A DNA stretch of 5,306 bases from JAMCXS01 sp964459065 (lineage in GTDB: Bacteria; Acidobacteriota; Terriglobia; UBA7540), in assembly GCA_964459065.1 (NCBI GenBank), contig CAYWMN010000251.1, forward strand, positions 1 through 5,306, in the 5' to 3' direction. A program made the translations under genes and the position numbers. How positions within the stretch are numbered: position 1 is the stretch's first letter; each line of letters opens with the position of its first letter. The notes beneath the pieces are model-generated. The model was not told the DNA's origin. It did no database searches and saw only the letters and a list, made by a program, of their open reading frames with translations. This document shows positions 1-4,435 of the stretch, one piece after another.

Positions 1-295
1 CCTCGCCCCGCTCCACGCGCTTGCCGATGGAGAATGGCATGGCCACGCCCACAATAAAAAGAAAGAGCGGCATGATGATGTCCCAAAAATCAAACCCGAT
101 CCAGGGAGTGTGCCTAAACTGACCGGCCAGCCAAAGCGGCAGCGGGTTCCGAAACAATTTGAAGAATTCCAGCACAAAAGGCGCACCGCCCGCGATCCAG
201 AACATGTCAAAGCCGCGCAAAGCGTCCACCGACAGGACGCGCTCAGAAGCCGCGACGGCGTGCAAGTGAGATTTCCCGGGTTTGGCTTCATCCAT
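1..295 (-). CDS. DUF5009/HGSNAT-like membrane acetyltransferase, N-terminal part only
   Basis: Partial gene: 98 codons are present and the rest lies beyond the left edge. The start is ATG at 295-293, with AAGGAG about 7 bases upstream, which is a good ribosome site. After a short polar N-terminus, residues 19-28 read RVLSVDALRG, the signature of bacterial relatives of heparan-alpha-glucosaminide N-acetyltransferase (DUF5009, NagX-like). A hydrophobic stretch follows at 31-48, then WIGFDFWDIIMPLFLFIVG at 65-83, the second conserved block, which is a membrane segment. Known family members are multi-spanning inner-membrane proteins of roughly 350-400 residues. They are thought to move acetyl groups across the membrane onto amino sugars; the exact substrate here is unknown. 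It lies 77 bases downstream of uppP on the same strand, so co-transcription is likely. I am confident of the family but not of the substrate. Confidence 0.85.
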   Translation of the reverse strand, partial: MDEAKPGKSHLHAVAASERVLSVDALRGFDMFWIAGGAPFVLEFFKLFRNPLPLWLAGQFRHTPWIGFDFWDIIMPLFLFIVGVAMPFSIGKRVERGE

Positions 296-372
296 TGGGG
301 CACTCCTTCATATCAGCGAAGTTGCGCAAAGCGCCCTTCAGGCGCCGCGCCCCACCCTTGGAATTCCTGTGC

Positions 373-1266
373 TCACCCCACAATCTTCAGCGTCCACAGC
401 AGCACGGCCGCGCCAAAGACGATCCGGTAGATGGCGAAAGGCGTAAAGCCGCGTGTGCGCACCCAGGCCATAAACCACGCGACGGCGGCGTAGGCCACGA
501 CGAACGAGACCGCAAAGCCCACCGCCACCAGCGCCCAGCCGTGCAAACTGATCTGGCTGACGCCCACGGGATTTTCTCCCTTGCCCAGCAGCGACTTCAG
601 CAACTCGTAGCCGGTGGCCGCCACCATGGTGGGCATGGAAAGGAAAAAGGAGAACTCCAGCGCCGAGGCGCGCGACATGCCGGCCAGCTGCCCCGCCGCA
701 ATCGTCGACATGGAGCGCGAGGTTCCCGGAAACACCGCCGAGAGAATCTGGCAGGCGCCGATCCACACCGACTGCCCCAGGCTCATGCCTTCCATGTGCC
801 AGGTGTGGATGCGGCTCGAGGCCGCGCCCGGCCCGGCCTGTTCGCTTCGCGCCATGCGGGCGTCCACCACCCACATCACGATGCCGCCAATCACCAGCGA
901 CGCGCCCATCACCTCCAGGTTTTCAAGGTTTTTTCCAATCACCTTGATCAGCAGAAGGGCCGGAATCGCCGTCACCACAAACGCGACGCAGGTGAGGCTC
1001 AGCGGATGCGTCAGCACCGTGCGGTCGCCGCGCTCGCCGCGCGGAAAGGTGGCAACAAATTGGATAATCCGTTCGCGGAAATAAACCGGCAGGCAAAGAA
1101 TCGCCCCCAGTTGAATCACAATGGTGTAGAACTTCCAGTAGCCGCTCCGCAGGCTCACGTGCAGCAGCGCCTCGGCAATGCGCAGGTGCGCCGTCGAACT
1201 CACCGGCAGAAATTCCGTTAATCCTTCAATCACGCCCAACAGGGCCGATAACCCGTAACCGTGCAA
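373..1266 (-). CDS. uppP: Undecaprenyl-diphosphate phosphatase (UppP/BacA)
   Basis: Integral membrane enzyme that removes a phosphate from undecaprenyl diphosphate, recycling the lipid carrier for peptidoglycan and other surface glycans; overexpression of the family gives bacitracin resistance. Both family motifs are intact. EGLTEFLPVSSTAH lies at residues 14-27 and matches E. coli Glu17, Glu21 and His30. PGTSRSMST lies at 180-188 and includes the equivalents of Ser173, Arg174 and Thr178. The conserved EFSFFLSMP block follows at 204-212, and many hydrophobic segments support a polytopic protein. I chose TTG at 1266-1264 (297 aa). It has GGAGG 4 bases upstream, starts just before the first membrane helix as in known UppP proteins, and lies downstream of a plausible promoter. 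The frame stays open to a TTG at 1341, but that has no spaced ribosome site and adds 25 polar residues. GTG at 1296 is the other alternative. The E. coli enzyme is 273 aa. The identification is firm; the start is moderately sure. Confidence 0.95.
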   Translation of the reverse strand: MHGYGLSALLGVIEGLTEFLPVSSTAHLRIAEALLHVSLRSGYWKFYTIVIQLGAILCLPVYFRERIIQFVATFPRGERGDRTVLTHPLSLTCVAFVVTAIPALLLIKVIGKNLENLEVMGASLVIGGIVMWVVDARMARSEQAGPGAASSRIHTWHMEGMSLGQSVWIGACQILSAVFPGTSRSMSTIAAGQLAGMSRASALEFSFFLSMPTMVAATGYELLKSLLGKGENPVGVSQISLHGWALVAVGFAVSFVVAYAAVAWFMAWVRTRGFTPFAIYRIVFGAAVLLWTLKIVG

Positions 1267-1312
1267 ACTTCCTCCATGATGAGCTTCCAATGTCACCCAG
1301 GGTGCACGATGA

Positions 1313-1341
1313 TTATTAGCACGATCCTCGTCCGGCTCCAA
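1313..1341 (-). promoter_or_regulatory. Candidate sigma70-type promoter for uppP
   Basis: On the minus strand, a TTGGAG box (1341-1336) is followed after 17 bases by TAATAA (1318-1313). A TGC extended -10 element sits directly before the -10 box (1321-1319). Shifting by one base gives AATAAT with an 18-base spacer. The -35 match is weak (3 of 6) and the extended -10 is good. It would start transcription near 1306, leaving a leader of about 40 bases to the TTG at 1266. This is consistent with the short uppP start and argues against the longer reading frame. Seen by eye only. Confidence 0.4.
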
Positions 1342-1418
1342 TCCTTTTGGCGGCCCCGGCGCGTTACCACCGCAATTGTGCTAGAGTAAGTTCGCTTTGT
1401 TTCAATGACAGACCGGCC

Positions 1419-1488
1419 AGCGATGGCGGGCGGCTGAGCCCTTCGGAGGCCCGGCGTCCTTGCATCGCTCGCGCAGGCAAACTCTGCG
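1419..1488 (+). promoter_or_regulatory. Possible hairpin-rich 5' leader of the exported glycosidase
   Basis: Two inverted repeats lie just upstream of the start at 1506. AGCGATG (1419-1425) pairs with CATCGCT (1463-1469) and encloses a smaller GGGC/GCCC pairing (1428-1431 with 1438-1441). CGCAG (1472-1476) pairs with CTGCG (1484-1488) around a short loop. The second hairpin ends 6 bases before the purine-rich ribosome site. No known riboswitch class is recognisable, and the region is GC-rich, so the pairing could be chance. Confidence 0.2.
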
Positions 1489-1505
1489 GTGGTCAAGGGG
1501 GAGTG

Positions 1506-3332
1506 ATGCGTCATCGCCTTGTGAAAACCTCGATACTGGCTCTTGTTTCGCTTCTGCTGGTCCGGACGGCTGCGGCGCAAACACCGCCCGCGCAGCTCCA
1601 TTACCAGTCCCCCTACTTTAAAGTTGCGCTGGCCGGCGGCCAGCCGGGGTTCGCTGCGCTGGCCGTGGACTCGTTGGGCAACGGCCGGCTTGGGACGAAC
1701 CTGGTTCGTCCTCCCTCGCCCGCGAACAGAACATTCAAAGTGCGGCGCAGCGGCGACAGCGTGGAATATCGCGCCGCGGGCGCTCCGCCCACCGCGCCGC
1801 CCGTCTGGACGTTTGAATTTTCCCGGCGCCGGTTGCGCATCCGCTCCAGCTACAACGCCGCGAGCCCGCCCCGGCCGCTGGTGGCGGTTTTCAATCCCTG
1901 GGCTTCCCACGCCACGCTGCTGGGGATGGAAAACGCGGACCAGAGCGTCCGCCTTCCTGCGGTGCTCCATTTTCCGGACCAGGGCACGTTCCGCATCACG
2001 CTCGCCAAAGGCAGCCGCGTCTCGCTCGGTTATGACGCCCAGCGCTTTGGCCGCGATCATCACAAAGATTACGTGCGGGTCGCGTTTCCGCCGGCGTCCG
2101 CGTCCAGGCCGGTGGTCGAATACACGCTCCGGGTGGTGGACATTTACCCGGGCGGGCCGCAGCTTGCCGGCGACCCTCGCTTTGACGGTTTCCGGCGCAA
2201 CTTCCTCAACATTTTCCAGTTGAATCCCCGCGTGCACATGCTGGCCAATAATTCCGCGAGCGACCCCTGCGCGCTCAACCTCTACTTTCCGGCGACGATG
2301 GCGCTCCACACGCCGCCGCTCGCCAAAGGCCTCACCGCGCTTGATCTGGTTCGCCAAACGCTTGACCAGTATTTGAGCGGCAAAAAGGGCTGCGGGCAGG
2401 CGGGATACCGGAATAATTTCCAGGTGCCCTATGATTTCCTCGATACGAATCCCTCGCTGCTTGTCGCGGCTTCCGATTACGTGAGCGGCTCGAACGATCT
2501 CGCATGGCTCAGGCTGAATTACCCGGGGCTCCGGCAATGGACCCAAAAGGTGCTGGCCATGGTGGACAAGAACGGCCTGCTCGCGTATCCGGCCAGCGGC
2601 AACTCCGGCTCGTGGTCTCAAAAGATTACAATCCGTCCGGGCAACTGGTGGGACACCGTCGGCTTTGGGCATGAAGACGCCTATTCCAACGCGCTTGCCT
2701 ACCACGCCCTGCGCGGCATGGCGGAGCTGGCCCGCCGCATGAAGCGCCCCGCCGACGTGCGCTTGTATTCATCCAAAGCGCAGGCGATCCGTTCCGTTTA
2801 CGTCAAAACTTTCTATGATCCTGCCACCGGCGTTCTGGCGGGCTGGAAAAGCGCCGACGGCAAACTGCACGACTATTACTTCACGTTCGTCAGCGGCGTG
2901 GCCATCACCTACGGCCTGGTGCCCAATAAGCTCGCCAACAGCATCATGGATCACATGCTGGCCAAAATTCGGGCCGTCGGCTACACCAACTTTCAGTACG
3001 GCCTGCCGGGCAATCTCGTTCCCATTCACCCCGACGACTACGTCGATCACAATCCCCGGTTCGGTTATAACGCTTTCCAGGTTTATGAAAACGGCGGCGC
3101 CTCGGGCAACTACGTCTACTACACTCTGCGCGCACTCTACAAACTCGGGCGGGCGAAGCAGGCCGACGCCATCCTGTTTCCCCTGCTGGGCGGCTACGAA
3201 GCCGGCAATTTCCAGGGCCGGGGACCCAACGGCATGACCTACGACTGGCGCGCCTGGGACGGCACCGCCCACGGCTACGAAGGCCTGCTCATCGATAACT
3301 ACCTCGCCATGCTCGCGGTGCTGTACCGCTAA
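1506..3332 (+). CDS. Exported six-hairpin-type glycoside hydrolase, specificity unknown
   Basis: Predicted secreted protein of 608 aa. The start is ATG at 1506, preceded by an AAGGGGGAG ribosome site, although the spacing is tight. An in-frame GTG lies directly before it, and the frame is open further upstream to 1347. The ATG is preferred because it opens a classic signal peptide: MRHRLVK, then hydrophobic residues 8-19, then cleavage after AAA at 22-24. Residues about 30-225 look beta-rich, like the N-terminal sandwich of many inverting glycosidases. Residues about 230-608 have the aromatic-rich, helical repeat pattern of (alpha/alpha)6 six-hairpin glycosidases. Candidate catalytic or substrate-binding residues are Asp383, Glu390 and Asp391 in NWWDTVGFGHEDAYSNAL (380-397), Asp510/Asp511, and Glu528 in QVYENGG. 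The C-terminus DYDWRAWDGTAHGYEG-like block (580-593) and LLIDNYLAML is also typical. The mature protein has only two cysteines (255 and 296), which may form a disulfide. It is a single gene, divergent from uppP. Fold fairly sure; substrate and family number not determined. Confidence 0.75.
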   Translation: MRHRLVKTSILALVSLLLVRTAAAQTPPAQLHYQSPYFKVALAGGQPGFAALAVDSLGNGRLGTNLVRPPSPANRTFKVRRSGDSVEYRAAGAPPTAPPVWTFEFSRRRLRIRSSYNAASPPRPLVAVFNPWASHATLLGMENADQSVRLPAVLHFPDQGTFRITLAKGSRVSLGYDAQRFGRDHHKDYVRVAFPPASASRPVVEYTLRVVDIYPGGPQLAGDPRFDGFRRNFLNIFQLNPRVHMLANNSASDPCALNLYFPATMALHTPPLAKGLTALDLVRQTLDQYLSGKKGCGQAGYRNNFQVPYDFLDTNPSLLVAASDYVSGSNDLAWLRLNYPGLRQWTQKVLAMVDKNGLLAYPASGNSGSWSQKITIRPGNWWDTVGFGHEDAYSNALAYHALRGMAELARRMKRPADVRLYSSKAQAIRSVYVKTFYDPATGVLAGWKSADGKLHDYYFTFVSGVAITYGLVPNKLANSIMDHMLAKIRAVGYTNFQYGLPGNLVPIHPDDYVDHNPRFGYNAFQVYENGGASGNYVYYTLRALYKLGRAKQADAILFPLLGGYEAGNFQGRGPNGMTYDWRAWDGTAHGYEGLLIDNYLAMLAVLYR

Positions 3333-3374
3333 GCTGGTGACGCGGATCGCCCGACCCGCGGCCTCTAGCTGTAG

Positions 3375-3404
3375 GGGCGGTGTCCTCACCGCCCGGCTTT
3401 CTTT
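3375..3404 (+). terminator. Rho-independent-like terminator after the glycosidase gene
   Basis: A perfect 8-bp stem GGGCGGTG (3375-3382) pairs with CACCGCCC (3387-3394) around a TCCT loop. It is followed by GG and then CTTTCTTT. It lies 43 bases after the glycosidase stop codon and is oriented to end plus-strand transcription. The T tract is interrupted, and there is none in the minus direction. The same sequence could be a copy of a dispersed GC-rich palindrome rather than a dedicated terminator; both can be true. Confidence 0.5.
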
Positions 3405-3438
3405 GAAGTGGTAGCCGCGATGCTGCGGTCTTCCCGCG
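3405..3438. repeat. GC-rich palindromic element, possible dispersed repeat
   Basis: Directly after the terminator-like hairpin comes GGTAGCCGCGATGCTGCGG (3410-3428), in which CCGC (3415-3418) can pair with GCGG (3425-3428). GCGG can alternatively pair with CCGC at 3434-3437. The opening GGTAGCCGC resembles GGTAGCGC at 3511, the left arm of a second palindrome about 100 bases away. Tandem placement of such short palindromes in an intergenic region is typical of REP-like families. Membership of a genome-wide family cannot be shown from this window. Confidence 0.35.
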
Positions 3439-3457
3439 CTCGTGCGTTGCGTTGTCC

Positions 3458-3625
3458 TTAATTCAGGATTCGTAACTCGTAATTCATAATTTCCCCCTGG
3501 TATTTAAGCCGGTAGCGCAGACTCTCGTTTCGCAGAGAGTCTACGGGTTTTGTCTGCGCGTTCGGCGCCTCGAACTTGATCCAGCCCTTGTTCCAGGCAT
3601 AGTCGTGGCTCTTGGTTTGGATCAC
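3458..3625 (-). CDS. Possible small hypothetical protein, 55 aa, or decayed fragment
   Basis: A GTG at 3625-3623 has GGGAGG 6 bases upstream. It opens one base after the stop codon of the preceding small frame, an arrangement that would allow translational coupling. The product begins VIQTKSHDYAWNKGWIKFEA; this N-terminal half has protein-like composition, but I do not recognise the family. The C-terminal half is encoded by the 3519-3542 palindrome and by the heptamer repeat, so it is probably not under protein-level selection. Alternatives are a remnant of a once longer gene, the frameshifted continuation of the 57-residue frame upstream, or chance. Reading the same frame back to an ATG at 3742 adds residues that look like an out-of-frame shadow, so I do not extend it. 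Confidence 0.22.
   Translation of the reverse strand: MIQTKSHDYAWNKGWIKFEAPNAQTKPVDSLRNESLRYRLKYQGEIMNYELRILN
3461..3495. repeat. Imperfect 7-bp tandem repeat (ATTCRTA-like)
   Basis: Four consecutive heptamers read ATTCAGG, ATTCGTA, ACTCGTA and ATTCATA, followed by a decayed fifth copy, ATTTCCC. This AT-rich tract contrasts sharply with the GC-rich surroundings. On the minus strand it forms the last codons of a small open frame and gives a Met-Asn-Tyr-Glu-Leu-Arg-Ile-Leu-Asn ending, a sequence often produced when heptamer repeats are translated by mistake. Short heptamer tracts of this type occur as intergenic microsatellite-like repeats in several phyla. Confidence 0.55.
3519..3542. repeat. 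Perfect 8-bp inverted repeat (hairpin)
   Basis: AGACTCTC (3519-3526) and GAGAGTCT (3535-3542) are exact reverse complements around an 8-base loop. The left arm is extended by GGTAGCGC (3511-3518), which the right arm (ACGGG) matches only partly, as in a decayed copy of a longer palindrome. A TTTT run at 3548-3551 follows in the plus direction, so weak termination of plus-strand transcripts is possible. It resembles the GGTAGC-headed palindrome at 3410. Confidence 0.5.
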
Positions 3626-3626
3626 A

Positions 3627-3800
3627 TCAAACCTCCCGCGCATTCGTCGCACGCATCGCCAACGTCGCGATGTATGCGCCAGCCGCCAAAATTCCCACAA
3701 GGGAGGCCGCCGCCTGATGCTGAAAAGAAAAGTTTGCTGCACCTTCAGGAGAAAACTTACCCTTGATTTTCAAGAGAGAATCTACCTGCTCGCTGCACAT
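3627..3800 (-). CDS. Possible small membrane protein, 57 aa, unrecognised
   Basis: The start is ATG at 3800-3798 with GAAGG 6 bases upstream. The product has a polar, charged N-terminus (MCSEQVDSLLKIKGK), a short linker, one hydrophobic segment at about residues 29-49 (AAASLVGILAAGAYIATLAM), and a short basic or polar tail ending NAREV. This is the layout of a single-pass small membrane protein. It is divergent from the ECF sigma gene, with 98 bases between the two starts, and its stop abuts a second small frame. I recognise no family. It has protein-like composition and a ribosome site, but 57 codons could be open by chance. A frameshift near 3627 could join it to the downstream frame as one protein of about 110 aa. 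Confidence 0.35.
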   Translation of the reverse strand: MCSEQVDSLLKIKGKFSPEGAANFSFQHQAAASLVGILAAGAYIATLAMRATNAREV

Positions 3801-3822
3801 GTGGTCCCTTCTGCGATAAATT
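3794..3822 (+). promoter_or_regulatory. Weak candidate promoter for the sigma/anti-sigma operon
   Basis: TGCACA (3794-3799, 4 of 6 to the -35 consensus) and TAAATT (3817-3822) are 17 bases apart, on the plus strand, about 77 bases before the sigma start. The -35 box overlaps the start codon of the possible minus-strand 57-aa gene. No convincing ECF-type -35/-10 pair was seen in this spacer. Very tentative. Confidence 0.22.
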
Positions 3823-3857
3823 AATCGCCGGCCCGAACTTTTTTCGCCGTTTTCCCT

Positions 3858-3895
3858 AAGTACAGGTAGGAGACTGAAAGTACAGCTAGGAGATC
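3858..3895 (+). repeat. 20-bp tandem duplication carrying two Shine-Dalgarno-like sites
   Basis: AAGTACAGGTAGGAGA (3858-3873) recurs as AAGTACAGCTAGGAGA (3878-3893) with one mismatch in 16 and an exact 20-base period. The second copy supplies the AGGAG (3888-3892) used by the sigma factor, 6 bases before its TTG start. The first copy has an identical AGGAG (3868-3872) with no ATG, GTG or TTG at usable distance. Two turns of B-DNA between copies would place them on the same helix face, as for paired operator half-sites. Confidence 0.7.
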
Positions 3896-3898
3896 CAA

Positions 3899-4435
3899 TT
3901 GTTCGACGACCGGGAGCTCTGGAAGAGGATCGCCAACGGCCACGCAGATGCATTCGATGTGTGGTATCGAGAAACTGCTCCACGCTTGCGGGTCTTCCTC
4001 CGGCATCTTCTCGCCGACGAACAAGCGGTTGAAGACGTTATGCAGGAAACTTTTACCCAAATCTGGCATCGCCCGCACCGTTTCGACCCTGAACGTGGCT
4101 CGCCTCGCGCCTATCTCTTTGGTGTTGCTCGAAGGCAGGCCGCCGAGTGGCGCCGCAAACAGAAAGCAGCTGATGAACTCGAGTTCGATCCCCCGTCTCC
4201 CGAGCGAGTCGAGACTGCTTCCATGGTCACCGAAGTCCTCAGGCGCCTTTCTGTCGAACACCGGACGCTCCTCTGGCTTCGTGAAGTCGAAGGGCGGTCC
4301 TACGAGGAACTGGCCCTGATCCTTGACGTACCCGTGGGCACGGTCCGGTCTCGGCTGTTTGCCGCCCGCGAAGCTCTCCGCGCGATTTGGTGCATAGACC
4401 GTCAGCACTCAGGAGGTCGTCATGGTCTGCAATGA
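3899..4435 (+). CDS. ECF (extracytoplasmic function) RNA polymerase sigma factor
   Basis: Sigma-70-family factor of 178 aa, a usual length for the ECF group, which has only regions 2 and 4. Region 2 spans about residues 15-86, with the conserved AVEDVMQETFTQIW (43-56) and DPERGSPRAYLFGVARRQ (63-80) stretches for core binding and -10 recognition. Region 4 spans about 108-162, with the helix-turn-helix RSYEELALILDVPVGTVRSR (133-152) for -35 recognition. The start is TTG at 3899, chosen because AGGAG lies 6 bases upstream and the protein then begins MFDDRELW, right for the family. The anti-sigma gene starts inside its last codons, so the two are co-transcribed and probably co-translated. The last 15 or so residues after RAIW are not conserved family sequence and contain the downstream ribosome site. 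It directs RNA polymerase to a set of promoters not identifiable here. Confidence 0.93.
   Translation: MFDDRELWKRIANGHADAFDVWYRETAPRLRVFLRHLLADEQAVEDVMQETFTQIWHRPHRFDPERGSPRAYLFGVARRQAAEWRRKQKAADELEFDPPSPERVETASMVTEVLRRLSVEHRTLLWLREVEGRSYEELALILDVPVGTVRSRLFAAREALRAIWCIDRQHSGGRHGLQ
4411..4416 (+). promoter_or_regulatory. Ribosome binding site of the anti-sigma gene, inside the sigma gene
   Basis: A full AGGAGG lies 5 bases before the ATG at 4422 and within the 3' end of the sigma coding sequence. It fixes the anti-sigma start and supports translational coupling, which keeps the two products near equal amounts. Confidence 0.75.

Larger units (their letters stand above)
3333..3898. other. Gene-poor spacer between glycosidase and sigma operon
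   Basis: No confident gene lies in these 566 bases. It holds a terminator-like hairpin, a weak CGCGG/CCGCG inverted repeat directly after the glycosidase stop (3341-3345 with 3356-3360), REP-like palindromes, the heptamer tract, two doubtful small minus-strand frames, a T6 run at 3839-3844, and the 20-bp duplication. The density of short repeats suggests a hot spot of rearrangement or a decayed gene. No transposase, tRNA or attachment site is visible. Confidence 0.6.

Noticed and set aside
295..1221. 308-codon plus-strand open frame antisense to uppP
   Set aside because: The composition is His/Arg/Ala-rich and low complexity, with no recognisable domain, while the opposite strand encodes an intact UppP with all catalytic motifs.
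1379..1387. TGCTAGAGT as an extended -10 promoter for the glycosidase
   Set aside because: The -10 shape is acceptable, but the 17-base upstream position reads GCGCGT, with no resemblance to a -35 box. Too weak to list.
1347..1505. Upstream in-frame extension of the glycosidase
   Set aside because: The 53 added residues are Arg/Ala-rich and would bury the signal peptide. The ATG at 1506 opens directly on a signal peptide with a cleavage site and has a ribosome site.
1293..2705. 470-codon open frame on the minus strand, antisense to the glycosidase
   Set aside because: It mirrors the codon bias of the plus-strand gene, is rich in Arg, Gly, Val and His without any motif, overlaps the uppP promoter and start, and has no sign of a fold. 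It is a typical GC-rich antisense shadow.
3612..3824. 70-codon plus-strand frame in the spacer
   Set aside because: It is Arg-rich and Cys-scattered with no convincing ribosome site, and it overlaps the more protein-like minus-strand 57-aa frame.
3858..3894. CRISPR-like repeat
   Set aside because: There are only two copies, in direct contact with a 4-base gap, with no spacers and no cas genes. It is a simple tandem duplication.
3821..4408. 195-codon minus-strand frame antisense to the sigma factor
   Set aside because: It is an opposite-strand shadow of a clear sigma-70 region 2/region 4 protein and has no motif of its own.
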